This document shows, in pieces, positions 29,501 to 44,500 of a DNA stretch of 64,000 nucleotides (position 1 is the first letter of the stretch; the number at the start of each line of letters is the position of its first letter). The position numbers and the translations under genes were made by a program. The notes under the pieces were generated by a model that saw only the letters and a list, made by a program, of their open reading frames with translations, was not told the origin of the DNA and ran no database searches. Source of the stretch: Chaetoderma sp. LZ-2023a (lineage: Eukaryota; Mollusca; Caudofoveata; Chaetodermatida; Chaetodermatidae); assembly GCA_034401795.1 (NCBI GenBank), contig CM067372.1:17015924-17079923 (forward strand), read 5' to 3'.

Positions 29501-32500
29501 TCCTAGCAAATTGTGTTCAAAATATTCAACCAGAAAGTTTTTGCACATCATTCAAAATTGAAGAAAATTTTAATTCTGTGTACTGTTACCTTATTTCTGG
29601 GTTCAACTGTACACCAGCTGCATGGAATCGTGAATGATGCAATATCGCATCAGCATAATATTGCATCATACACTGCATCATGCACATGCTGGTCTGGTGT
29701 AAATTCTTATTCATTGTTGTAAGTCAGTCAAGTGGTTACTGGTTATGCAATAACATTGTTTAAATTTTAGTGTATGTTAATTATTTAGTTTCTGCAAATT
29801 CCACTTTTTGCCAGTTAAGGCAGTTATCAGTTAAAGCTCCTAAACATGCCAAAAAGACTTGATATGAAAGCATGGAATCATTTCAACAAAGAAATTTCTG
29901 GAAAAAATAATTATATAGGAAAATGCAAATATTGTGATAAGACCTGGACCATAGGCATTTATCAACAAGATGGCCACCGAACCATTTATCCGACAGTTTC
30001 GAAAATTGCAAATTTGAGATCAGAATACCCAAAAACACATATAAAACCAATTTCAGCCTCAAAATCCATCAAATAAAAGTTAACTATGGACACCAAACAT
30101 GCTATGTTTTGATTGGCCCATGGTGTCCAGGTTTTTTTGAGGGATCAACTTCCCTTGAATAAACTTCAATGGCCCTTAGTCCCTAATCATACCTGCCAAA
30201 TTTCGGCCCGATCCCTTCCGCGGTTCTGGAGACAGTCATTTTCGCTATAACTAGGTCAACCAAGATGGCCGCCAAACCATTTTACCAATCAAGTTCCCTT
30301 GAACAAACTTGGCTCAGCACTTGCCCTAATCCTTTTTCATGAGGTTTGCATCAATCCCCCAAGCGATTTCGGAGCAGAAGATTTTTAGACGTTTCTAAAA
30401 ATCGGCCAAAATCCAAGCGGACGATCGGCTTCGTTTGAACAAACTTGAATCTCTATACCCTAAGGATGCTTTCTGCGAAATAGAATTGAAATCGGACTAG
30501 TTGTTCTCGAGAAGAAAACATTTTAAATTTCCCATTGCTTTAGTACGGCAAGATGGCCGCCATACCGTTTATTCGACAGTTTCGAAAATTGTAAATTTGT
30601 GATCAGAATACCGCAAAACACAGACAAAACCAATTTCGGCCTCAAAATCGATCAAATAAAAAAATCCAATATGGCCGCCAAACACGCTATATTCGCTACA
30701 ACTAGGTCAACCAAGATGGCCGCCGAACCATTTGACCAATCAAGTTCCCTTGAACAAACTTGGTTCAGCTCTTGCCCTAGATCATATTTCATGAGATTTG
30801 CATCAATCCCCTAAGAGGTTTTGGAGAAGATTTTTAAAGACGTTTCCTAAAATCGGCCTGAATCCAAGATGGCTACCAGCCAAATTGGCCAATCAGGTTC
30901 ATTTGAACAAACTTGGATGCCGATGCCCTAAGGATGCTTCGTGCCAAATATAATTGAAATTGGCCCCAAGGTTCTTGAGAAGAAGCCGTTTAAAGGAAAA
31001 GTTGAACGACAACAGATGACGGACAGACGACGGATGGTTGCCACGGCATAAGCTCACTTGGTCTTTCAGGCCAGGTGAGCTAGAAATGTGAGCACAGAGA
31101 AATCAAGCATTAAAGTAGCTTGCCTTCCACTTATTTCAATGTAATTTTTGTTAGTTATCTGTTTGTTTAATAATCACATATTTGACGAAATTCTGCTTGC
31201 TATTGCTGGTATATACCCTAAGAAATAACATATCCAAAATTTCAAATTTTATCAAAAAATGCTGCGGAACCGAAAATAGACCACTTCATGAATTGCATCA
31301 TGTATATATATATATATATCTGTGAATAAAAACATACACGAATATTTATTTGTTTTAATACATACCTCTTGTGCATCTGGCTTGGCAAATGGTGATATAG
31401 TTAAGACAAATGGTATATGGCTGGTTTTCAACATGTCTGAATTCACAGGTACGTTATACATCGTGGAGCGTATGTAGCGTGGACTGCAAACACCTATGCA
31501 AGAACAAACACACACATTATACGCGTGGACTGCAAACACCTATGCAAGAACAAACATACACATTATACATCGTGCATCATATGTAGCGTGGACTGCACAC
31601 ACACACCTAAGCGAGAACAAACATACACATTATACACGTGGACTGCAAACACCTATGCGAGAACAAATACACATTATACATCCTGCAGTGTATGTAGCGT
31701 GGACTGCACACACCTAAGTGAGAACAAACATACACATTATACGCGTGGACTGCAAAGACCTATGCGAGAACAAACACACACATTATACATTATGCAGTGT
31801 ATGTAGCGTGGACTGCATACACCTATGCAAGAACAAACATACACATTATAAATTACAATCACTATATACAGCGTATAACGTACTGTGTTAATGACATGAT
31901 CCTGATACTTGGTATATCATCTGATATGATTTCAAAGGTAAGCATGCATAATCTGCTCAAATCAAATTGGGGTATTATATATGAATCCTGTTAAGTCTGT
32001 CAATATCACTATCATAGCCACATTGGTTAGTTATCTTCCATTGCTAGCGTATGTAGGTAAGGTGAGTCTATCCAAGCCTACAGCTTATTGTCATTCAGAT
32101 CAAAGTGTATCTATAATTGCCTAGAGCTTACTGTCATTCAGATCAAAGTGTATCTATAATAACCTAAAGCTTATTGTCATTTAGATCAAAGTGTTTTAAG
32201 ATAGCCCAGAGCTTGTTGTCATTCAGATCAAAGTGTATCCTTAATAGCATAGAGCTTATTGTCATTCAGATCAAAGTGTATCTATAATATCCTAGAGCTT
32301 ATTGTCATTCAGATCAAAGTGTATCTATATTATCCTAGAGCTCATTGTCATTCAAATCACAGAGTATCCATGATAGTCTAGAGCTTATCACCATGCAGAT
32401 CACAGTGTATCTATAATAGCCTAGAACTTATTGTCATTCAGATCAAAGTGTATCTATAATAGCCTAGAGCGTATTGTCATTCTGATCAAAGTGTATCTAT

Positions 32501-35500
32501 AATAGCCTAGAGCTTATTACCATTCAGATCAAAGTGTATCTATGATAACCTAGAGCGTATTGTCATTCAGATCAGTCTTCTAGGCCTATTGTCATTCAGA
32601 TCAGTGTATCTATAATAGCCTAGAGCTTACTGCCATTCAGATAAAAGTGTATCTATAATAACCTAAAGCTTATTGTCATTGAAATCACAAAGTGTATCTA
32701 TAATAGGATAGAGCTTATTGTCATTCAAATCAAAGTGTATCTATAATAGGCGAGAACGTACTGCCATTCAGATCACAAAGTGTATCTATAATAGGCGAGA
32801 ACGTACTGCCATTCAGATCACAAAGTGTATCTATAATAGGCGAGAACGTACTGCCATTCAGATCACAAAGTGTATCTATAATAGGCAAGAATGAACTGCC
32901 ATTCAGATCACAAAGTGTATCTATAATAGGCGAGAACGTACTGCCATTCAGATCACAAAGTGTATCTATAATAGGATAGAGCTTATTGTCAATTCAGATT
33001 AAAGTGTATCTATGATAGCCTAGAGCTTATTGTTATTCAGATCAAAGTATATCTATAATAGCCTAGAGCAGTCCTCCAGATAACTTTCTTCACTTGAGAG
33101 TAGGGTACTCCTTAATTTTTCAACTGACGCGTATGACATAATTGATGAGGAGGTCAAGACTTTTTCGTTTTTGACCACTGGTGTCTTCTCCTTTAACCCT
33201 CAAGTTTGTTCAAGAAAATTTCTACATTTCATGACATTTATATTTTGATACTGAACAAGAGGCGCAAGGGGGCCTGTATCGCTCACCTGGACCATAGGCA
33301 TTTCAACTAGAATGCGCTTTATCAACAAAATGGCCACCAAACCGTTTATACGTCAGTTTCAAAAATTGCAAATTTGAGATCAGAATACCGAAAAACACAT
33401 AAAACCAATTTCGGCCTCAAAATCCCTCAAATAAAAAAATCCAATATTGACGCCAAACATGCTATATTTTGATTGGCCCATAGTGTCCAGGTTTTTTGAC
33501 GGATCAGCTTACCTGGAGCAAACTTTAATGGCCCTTGGTCCCTAATCATATCTGCAAAATTTCGGCCCAATCCCTTCAGCGGTTCTGGAGAAGTCGTTTT
33601 CGCTACAACTAGGTCAACCAAGATGGCCACCAAACCATTTGACCAATCAAGTTCCCTTGAACAAACTTGGTTCAGCTCTTGCCCTAAATCATATTTCATC
33701 AGGTTTTCATCAATCCCATAAGCGGTTTCGGAGATTTTTAAAGATGTTTCTAAAAATCGGCCAAAATCCAAGATGGCCACCGGCCCAATTTGCTGATCGG
33801 CTTCGTTTGAACAAACTTGAACCTCTACACCCTAAGGATGCTTCTTGCCAAATATAATTGAAATCGGCCCAGTAATTCTCGATACGGAAACATTAAACAT
33901 TTCCCATTGCTTTAGTATGAGAGATTTTGGCGGGAAAATGATCCAAGACGGCTGCCAAAGCGTTTATCAGACAGTTTTGAAGATTTCAAATCTGAGCTCA
34001 GAATACCCCAAAACACATACAAAACCTCAAAATCCATTAAATAAAAAAGTCCAATATGGCCACCAAATATGCTATATTTTGATTGGCCCACGGCAGCCAT
34101 GTTTTTTGACGGATCAACTTCTCTTGAACAAACTTTAATGGCCCTTAGGCCCTAATCATATCTGCCAAATTTCGGCCAGATCCCTTCAGCGGCTCTGGAG
34201 AAGTCATTTTCGCTACAACTAGGTCAACCAAGATGGCTGCCGAACCATTTGACCAATCAAGTTCCCTTGAACAGACATGGTTTAGCACTTGCCATAAATC
34301 ATATTTTATGAGGTTTGCATCAATCCCCCAGCGGTTTCAGAGATTTTTAGACGTTTCTAAGAATTGGCCAAAATCCAAGATGGCCACCGGCCCAATCGGA
34401 CGAGCGGCTTCGTTTGAACAAACTTGAATCTCTTTGCCCTAAGGATGCTTCTTGCGAAATACAAGACGCCCAAGGGGCCTGTGTCACTCACTTGGAGCAC
34501 CATAAATTTTTGTCAAAATTGTTGGTGTGTGGTTTAGTAGTCGTTTAAATGAGTTTGTGGACATTTTTGCAAGTACAATATGGCTGCCAAACATGCTACA
34601 TTTTGATTGGCCCACGGCGCCCAGGGGTTTTTTTATGGATCAACTTCCCTTGAGCAAACTTTAATGGCCCTTAGTCCTTAATCATACTGCCCAAATTTCG
34701 GCCTTATCACTTCAGCAGATCTGGAGGAGTCGTTTTCGGGAAAACTAGGTCATCCAAGACGGTCGCCGAACAATTTGGTCAATCAAGTCCTCTTGAACAA
34801 ACTTGGCTTACCTCTTTGGCCTAGATGAAGATTCCCCAAGCGATTTCGGAGATTTTTAAAGACATTTCCTAAAATCGGCCGAAATCCAAAATGGCCACCG
34901 GCCAAATTGGCCGATTGGGTTCATTTGAACTAACTTGGATCCCTATGCCCTAAGGATGCTTCCTGCCAAACATAATTGAAATCGGCCGAGTAGTTCTCGA
35001 AAAGCCATTTTAAACTTCACATTGCATGGGAGCTTTAGACGAGAAAATTATCCAAGATGGCCGTCAATCTGTTTATCCGACAATTTCAAGAATTGCAAAT
35101 TTGAGCTCAGAATACCCAAAAACATAAATAGAACCAATTTTGGCCTCAAAATCCATCAGATAAAAATAGCCAATATGGCCGCTAAACAGGCCTCATTTGG
35201 ATTGACCCACACCGGCCATGTTTTTTTACGGAGCAAATTCCCTTGAACAAACCTCAATGGCCCTTAGTCCCTGATCATATCTCCCAAATTTCGGCCTGAT
35301 CCCTTCAGCGGTTCTGGAGGTCATTTTCGGGAAAACTAGGTCATCCAAGATGGCCGCCGAACCATTCTGTCAATCAAGTCGTCTTGAGCAAACTTGGCTT
35401 ACGTGTTTCCCTAGATGAGGTTTCGTAAGCTTTGAATCGATTCCACAAGCGATTTTGGAGATTTTTAAAACCATTTCCTAAAATCGGCTGAAATCCAAGA

Positions 35501-38500
35501 TGGCCGCCGGCCAAATTAGCCGATCGGCTTCATTTGAACAAACTTGGATCCCTATGCCCTAAAGATGCTTCCTGCTAAATATAATTGAAATCAGCCGAGA
35601 AGTTCTCTAGAAGTTCTCTAGAAGAAGACATTTTAAATTTCCCATTGCTTTAGTATGGGCGCCTTTGGTGGAAAAATAATCCAAGATGGCTGCCAAACCG
35701 TTTATCCAACAGTTTTGAAAATATCAAATTTGAGCTCCGAATACCCAAAACCATATATATAGAACCAATTTCGGCCTCAACATCCATCAAATAAAAAAAT
35801 CCAATATGGCCGCTAAACACGCTACATTTTGATTGGCTCATGGCGGCCATGTTTTTTGACGGATCAACTTCCCTTGAACAAACTTTAATGGCCCCTTAGT
35901 CCCTGATCATATCTCCCAAATTTCGGCCTGATCCCTTCAGCGGTTCTGGAGGTCGTTTTTGGGAAAACCAGGTCATCCAAGATGGCCACCGAACCATTTG
36001 GTCAATCAAGTCTTCTTGAACAGACTTGGCTTACCTCTTTCCCTAGATGACGTTTCATGAGTTTTGAATCGATTCCTAGTGTTTTCGGAGAAGATTTTTA
36101 GACGTTTCCTAAAATCAGCCGAAATCCAAGATGGACGCCGGCCAAATTGGCTGATTGGCTCCATTTTAATAAACTTGGATCCCTATGCCCTAAGGATGCT
36201 TCCTGCCAAATATAATTGAAATCAGCCCAGTGGTTCTTGAGAAGTCATTTAAAGGAAAAGTTGACGGATGGACGACAGATCGACACACGACAGATGGTCA
36301 CCATGGCATAAGCTCACTTGGCCTTTCAGGCCAGGTGAGCGAATAAATAATATTGAATCTTGAATCTTGAATCAGAGACAATGTCCAGTTGTACACTGCA
36401 GAAGCCATTTTTGGCCGGGTTTAGTGTTAAGGCGATAAACTAGTCACCCCCCCCCCCCCACCCCCAAAACCCCTCCATGTTATTTCCTACGGCCAGAAAA
36501 GTTACATGTTATGGTTGGGGCAAGGTGTTTGGGACCCATTGCTATTGATCAACTAACTAGTCAGTCGTGCCTACCAGATTTTAATTCTGAATGAAAATAC
36601 GATTAGCCTATAGAGATACACTAGGATTCTAAAGACTATCTCTGTGACATAGTGGCAAACAAATAAATATTATTGCTATAATAATGCTCGTCATTCTGAA
36701 CTCTGAAATTTGTTTTAAAGGAGGTAAGTTTAGAAGCTAGTTTCATTGAAAAAAATTACAGACAACAATTAACCACTTACAGAAGTTAGTCAAATTGTTT
36801 TCAAAATAATTAGTAGAGTTTCAACTATAACATACGGTAGGCCGACATGTATCATTGACATTGGCTATAAAATAGGAAAACTGTTAACACTCCACATTCT
36901 CATGGAGAATTTCTTTAGGCAAATGCCTAAGTTTTAAAGAAGGCAAACTCCAGTTTTTTGCTTCCTATTTGATTAAGATGGAACTATGTATAGAAGTGCT
37001 GACAAGACAAGTTATTGCAATTAGAATACTGTTCATTTAATCTTGGCAAGTTTCTTACTAAAAATATAATCCAAGGTTAGAAGCGCTAATATATTGGTTA
37101 CTGTAATAAGAGAACAGATTTGCCCTGTAGGTGGGGCTTAGAATACACCTTCCGTATCCTCTGCGTGTCGTAAGAGGCGACTAAAGGAGGTAAGGGTGAG
37201 GTAACCCTGACAGAAACCTCGAGTGCTGAAGACGGAGGTTCCAGGCCGCACGGCGCACTCCAATAAAACATGGATCCACGCACTTAACGCTTATGATCAT
37301 GTCAATAGTCACTTACAGGACTGGCGGTATGATCAGCGAACGAAAAGAAGAAGAAGGTAAGAGAACAGATCTTTTAATATTTGCCGGTAAACTAAATCAG
37401 GTGAAGAGAACTTGCAGTTGTTATTGGCAGAGTAATGCTTTTAGCCTACCTACGGAAATTGTTGTAAATTTCATATTAAAAGTTATTGGTATAATTACCT
37501 CTCCAATTAAAATATGTGTGAAAGAACCTTTCACAAATATTTGTATATTTTGCCGTATCTAATAAAATATTTACAATTAAACAAGAATGCTGAAGCGTAC
37601 AATGTCTCGCCTGTAAAGCCATGGATAGTGTGGATTGCCAAAGCAAACTTGGTTTGGTTCGGAATATGCATATTCAGTAAGGCACCAACAAACCAGTGTA
37701 ACAAATCAAACATGGACAATTTTCCCAAACTGTTGAGTCTGATCTTGAAGCTAGTAATGATGCAGATAGTACACCTGCATAGTATATAACTCTGCTGCAA
37801 AATTGTGTTGATATCTGGTGAGCCATTGTTGAAAACCAGTGGTCCATAAAAAACTATCCAAAAACAAGAGGTATCAGAAGATACTAATATCTAGCATTTT
37901 TAAGTTACCGCAGGATCCGACTGCCGCAGGACCCAGTCTGCCCAGGACTAAATATTCTGCAAAAAAATAATGTCCAAGCCATGCACATATATAGAATTAG
38001 ATTGCCCATTTGACCTCTGGCCATTGCCCTCAGATTGACTCAAGAACAAAATAATTTGTTGTACTGTTGTCTACTAACCACAAGCTTCAAAATCATGTGT
38101 GACATGACTACATTTGATCAAATTTATTTTCTGCCCACCATTTCCCTCACCCCTGCACATGGGGGTGATATAAAAATTCCAATGTGTCATGCACATCCCT
38201 GGCCATATGTGTAATCATACAGAAAGTTTCAAGTTTCTATGAGAAATGGTCTAGGAGTTGCGTTACAATCGATTGGTGCCCACTTTTGACCAACCCCCTA
38301 CCCTCAGTTTGACCCAAGATCAGAATAATTCCTTGTACTGCAGTCTACTCATCATTGACTTCAAAATGATGCGACATGATCACCGTTGGAAATTTTTTTG
38401 TCCCACATTTGCCACCCCCAGCCCAATGTTTCAAGTTTCTATCTGAAATGGTCTAGGAGTTGCATTACAATCGATTGGTGCCCACTTTTGACCCCATCAG

Positions 38501-41500
38501 AAGACAGCAAATAGCTTACCTGTATGTATTTTTATTTTATTGACGCACTGGCAACGTGCGGCTTCAATTTCCATGTGCTAACTTAGCCGACAGTGCTGCA
38601 CCCGTTAGTTTAATTTGTTGATCACCATCTCCCGGTCGCGGGATCGAGCCGCCATCCTGCAACTCCGCATAGCATCAGCAACCAGGCATCTTTCCACTGG
38701 ACCACCGCACCAAGACAAAAGTCAAGGATTGGCCGACCAGCTTTCACATGTCTGATATACTGACACACTGACGATTCATATGGGACTATCTGTGGATGCA
38801 TCTGTCACAATCAATCCTAGGCTTTTACGCCTATTGTACTCTGACTCCAGCACGGCTCTGGCAGTATATGTATTTTTATTTTATTGACGCACTGGCAACG
38901 TGCGGCTTCAATTTCCATGTGCTAACTTAGCCGACAGTGCTGCACCCGTTAGTTTAATTTGTTGATCACCATCTCCCGGTCGCGGGATCGAGCCGCCATC
39001 CTGCAACTCCGCATAGCATCAGCAACCAGGCATCTTTCCACTGGACCACCGCACCAAGACAAAAGTCAAGGATTGGCCGACCAGCTTTCACATGTCTGAT
39101 ATACTGACACACTGACGATTCATATGGGACTATCTGTGGATGCATCTGTCACAATCAATCCTAGGCTTTTACGCCTATTGTACTCTGACTCCAGCACGGC
39201 TCTGGCAGTATATGTATTTTTATTTTATTGACGCACTGGCAACGTGCGGCTTCAATTTCCATGTGCTAACTTAGCCGACAGTGCTGCACCCGTTAGTTTA
39301 ATTTGTTGATCACCATCTCCCGGTCGCGGGATCGAGCCGCCATCCTGCAACTCCGCATAGCATCAGCAACCAGGCATCTTTCCACTGGACCACCGCACCA
39401 AGACAAAAGTCAAGGATTGGCCGACCAGCTTTCACATGTCTGATATACTGACACACTGACGATTCATATGGGACTATCTGTGGATGCATCTGTCACAATC
39501 AATCCTAGGCTTTTACGCCTATTGTACTCTGACTCCAGCACGGCTCTGGCAGTATATGTATTTTTATTTTATTGACGCACTGGCAACGTGCGGCTTCAAT
39601 TTCCATGTGCTAACTTAGCCGACAGTGCTGCACCCGTTAGTTTAATTTGTTGATCACCATCTCCCGGTCGCGGGATCGAACCGCCATCCTGCAACTCCGC
39701 ATAGCATCAGCAACCAGGCATCTTTCCACTGGACCACCGCACCAAGACAAAAGTCAAGGATTGGCCGACCAGCTTTCACATGTCTGATATACTGACACAC
39801 TGACGATTCATATGGGACTATCTGTGGATGCATCTGTCACAATCAATCCTAGGCTTTTACGCCTATTGTACTCTGACTCCAGCACAGCTCTGGCAGTATA
39901 TGTATTTTTATTTTATTGACGCACTGGCAACGTGCGGCTTCAATTTCCATGTGCTAACTTAGCCGACAGTGCTGCACCCGTTAGTTTAATTTGTTGATCA
40001 CCATCTCCCGGTCGCGGGATCGAACCGCCATCCTGCAACTCCGCATAGCATCAGCAACCAGGCATCTTTCCACTGGACCACCGCACCAAGACAAAAGTCA
40101 AGGATTGGCCGACCAGCTTTCACATGTCTGATATACTGACACACTGACGATTCATATGGGACTATCTGTGGATGCATCTGTCACAATCAATCCTAGGCTT
40201 TTACGCCTATTGTACTCTGACTCCAGCACGGCTCTGGCAGTATATGTATTTTTATTTTATTGACGCACTGGCAACGTGCGGCTTCAATTTCCATGTGCTA
40301 ACTTAGCCGACAGTGCTGCACCCGTTAGTTTAATTTGTTGATCACCATCTCCCGGTCGCGGGATCGAACCGCCATCCTGCAACTCCGCATAGCATCAGCA
40401 ACCAGGCATCTTTCCACTGGACCACCGCACCAAGACAAAAGTCAAGGATTGGCCGACCAGCTTTCACATGTCTGATATACTGACACACTGACGATTCATA
40501 TGGGACTATCTGTGGATAGTTTGACCCAAGATCAGAATAATTCCTTGTACTGTAGTCTACTCATCATTGACTTCAAAATGATGCGACATGATCACCGTTG
40601 GAAATTTTTTTGTCCCACATTTGCCACCCCCAGCCCAATGTTTCAAGTTTCTATCTGAAATGGTCTAGGAGTTGCATTACAATCGATTGGTGCCCACTTT
40701 TGACCCCATCAGAAGACAGCAAATAGCTTACCTGTATGTATGTATGTATGTATGTATGTATGTATTCTGCGGCTGTAGTAGTACAAACATCCTACAGCTG
40801 CAATCAGTCCTTCACTTTTGCCCACTGTGTCTTGTTCTCAGCTGAAATCCTTAGCTTCCTCAGGTCCACTCTTGACTTGAGTGTACCGAGTCCTGCCTAC
40901 CAATACTGTATATTAATTGTACATCACAGGATATGATGGACCACCCGATACAGTATCATTTTGAAATTTGACAATCAACATGCTGATTCAAAACACCCAA
41001 GGTATTACCCATCGGGCAAGCAGAGCTTTGCTTGGAGACTGAACCATTAAGCCTTTCTGGCAAGTTGTAATGACAACTGGCACCCTGGGGCTAACCGAAA
41101 GGCAAATGGTCCAAACATAAGAAAAGTTCATAGTCGGAAAAAAAGAAGCATTTTCAAAACCAATCAGTATAATACATATTTGGATGCGAAATGGTCTCGG
41201 AGTTAGCTATTACGCATTTTACACCATGCGATAATGGTTAAATGAAGTGGCACACTTGACACATGCGTATTGCCAAATTACTTAGCCGACTCAAGACACA
41301 GTAATAGCGTGTGTAAATATATATTCCAAGAAAACATATGATATGATAATATTGCCAGAATCACATAACCGATTGTAATAATTCTGATACCTACCTGTAG
41401 CTGCAAATTCGAAGATTTATCCAATGCTAGGTATGTTAGAATCGGCCTAGTGGTTCAAGACACACTCTGCGGGAAAGACTAAAGCCAGCAAAATTTCAAA

Positions 41501-44500
41501 CAAAAATTTCAGGATCTGCTCTAACCATCATCCCATATCAGAATGAGTATTACAGCTACAATGGCAGAATTTGTTGTGCCGAAGCTTTACAATGTTATCA
41601 CATAATGGGAAAAATTCCATCAAAATATCTTAATTATTGAAATTACTACAGCTTGCCGGGCATTATTGATCGGCGATGAAAATTCCCAGATTTTATGTCA
41701 AAATGTTAATTCATTTAGTGATATCTCTGGCAATATTCACGTGAGCAAGATTATAATTGGTCAGGAAAATAGCCATTTCTTTCAGCTTTAAGCACACTCC
41801 AATTTAATGACAATACGCAAAGATAGTCTGCGAGACAAAAACCATCTCATGCTGAATTTTACCAAAAACAGGATAACATATTCTCAGATGAATAATTTTT
41901 TTTTATATATTTCAGTCTTTTGAACCTCTTGTTCGATATTAACATCCATTATATCATGCTAATCCTGAGGTTGGCACATATTTAGAGATCCTAGAATCAT
42001 TGGAATCGCTTCAGCGGTTCGTTTGCTATTATCATTTACATATACTTCCTTAAAATATATACCCGCATCTATATTGGCCTCGCTCCTCCTGCGGCGCTGA
42101 CGTGGCTAGACGCGATAAAATGGCAGCGCCCCAATGTGCGAAAAATTCTCAATTTTACCGACTTTATCTAGCGATAGTTGGTTACGTTATTTCTGTCTGG
42201 TTATTATTGTAATAATCTTTCAAATAAAGCAGACTTTTTATCATCCTGGAATTGCCCATTAACGGAACACATACAATATAATATAATCTCATATTAACTA
42301 CTTCAAATTTCACTCTGAACTCTCCTACCGACGACGACTGAGTAAATGTAAACACGACAGGATAAGCTATGTCGTTGATTTAAATTTAGGAATATATACT
42401 AACTAGTTATGAAATACATTTGTAAATTTGCATGATAAAATATGTACTCCACAAATTCTTGTGATAACAGATCAGTCAAAACAAGTTATTAGCAATGAAG
42501 CGTAGAAATGAGTTTCAGAAGGTACTAACATACCTTGATCCTGCGTAGTAAACTTTGTAGTAACAAGCGGCGGTACAACACCTTTCTCCGTCTGAAACAA
42601 GCCTTCTCGACTGTTACGATCATCTTCAATCACCTGAATCTGGACACAAAGAGCAGTATCACAAAGCATATGTAACTAAACAAGACGCCCAAGGGGCCTG
42701 TATCGCTCACCTGGAGCACTATGCACTTTTGTCAAAATTGTTGGTGGGTGATTTAGTAGTCTTTTAAATTAGGTTGTGGACATTTTTGCAAGTCCAATAT
42801 GACCACCAAACACCCTACATTTTGATTGGTCCACTGCAGCCATGTTTCTGATGTAGCTCATTCCCTTGAACAAATTTTAATGGCACTCAGTGCCTAATTA
42901 TATCTCCCAAATTGCGGCCCAATCCATTCAGTGGTTCTTGAGTTCTTTTGGGAAAAAATTGGTTATCCAAGATGGCCCCCAAAACCATTTGGTCAATCAA
43001 GTTCCCTTGAACAAATTTGGTGCAGCTCTTGCCGTTGATGATATTTCATGTGTTTTGAATTGATCCTCTAAGCGGTTTCAGAGAAGATTTTTAAACACAT
43101 TTCTAACATGCTACATTTTGATTGGTCAACGGCGGCGATGTTTTTTGACAGATTACCTTCCCTTGAAAAAACTGTAATGGCCCTTAGTCTAATCATATCT
43201 CGGCCAAAATCTAAGATAGCTGCCTTCCAAATTGGCCGATTGGCTTCATTTGACAAAACTTCAATCCCTATGCCCTAAGGATGCTTCCTGCCAAATATAA
43301 TTTAAATCGGCCTAGTGGTTCTTGATAAGTCGTTTAAAGGAAAAGTTTTCGGACGACGGACGGACGATACCATGGCATAAGCTCACTTGGCCTTTCGGCC
43401 AGGTGAGTTAATAATGGGTGTTGCGGAATATATTCTGGTAAATATTTTGGAACTACATGTAATTTGACTGTGAGCTATTAATGCCTATGGCAGCAAAAGA
43501 TTCCAATCAAATTAGTTTTAAAATATTCAAGTCTTGAAATTGAGAGTAGCAATACTACAGGGAAAGCACATGTAGCAATTCGGCGGATAATTTATAAATA
43601 TATGGACTATAGGAAGTCATATTTTTCACTGAGATTAAAATATCTTCTGAGCAGATGATAATTTTACAACCATTAACAAAACAACAATTGTGACGTTATA
43701 TTGTACAACACCATATTCACACACATATAATAATATAACAGATATATAACAAGAGGGCCTGTATGTGCGGCAGACCTGCAATTATTGCCCACTGTCACAA
43801 GCGAACAAAATGAGATGACCACCGGGAAAATTTACCAATCAAATTTCTGTAAAGAAGCGTTAGCCAAGTTTTACTAAAATTGGCCCAGTGGTTAATAAGC
43901 AGTCGTTTTATGATTTTTGCAGAAATTTGCAGAAAATACAATATGTTCGCCAAAAAACACTAAATTTTGGTTGATTTATGCCGGACATGTTTTTCTGACA
44001 TAGTAACTTTCCACGGACAAATTTTAATGGCGTTTCGGCTCTAATCATATATGCTAAATTTCCACCCAATCCGTTCAGGGTTTTCGCAAAAACTAGGTCA
44101 TCCAAGATGGTTGCCGACCCATTTGGCAAATCAAGTTCCCTCAAACAAACTTGTTTCGGCTCTTGCCATAAATCATATTTCATGAGGTTTGCATCGATCC
44201 CCCAAGCGGTTTCGGAGATTTTTAGACATTTCTAAAGGTCGGCCAAAATCCAAGATGGCAGCCAACGGCCGATCATCTTCCTTTGAACAAACTTGTATCC
44301 CTTTGTCCTAAGGATTGTTCCTGCCAAACAGGTGTCAAAATGTGCACTCTTCCCTACTCATTTTCCAGACCTCAAATTGCTATGGAAGTCCTCAATTTTA
44401 GATGAGGTCATTCATGGATGAATTTAAATCCTGGAAATTTGCATTGCCTAAATGATAACCCCAGTTCAGTTTGGATGACCTCATTAAATGTGAGATCATT

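Noticed and set aside
32085-33070. Possible exon-edge origin of the 43-bp array
   Set aside because: No stretch of the unit matches any exon edge found in the window.
38530-40517. A cluster of tRNA genes
   Set aside because: A and B boxes are present, but there is no foldable acceptor stem or proper anticodon arm, and an AATAAA-rich tail follows. A tRNA-derived SINE fits better.
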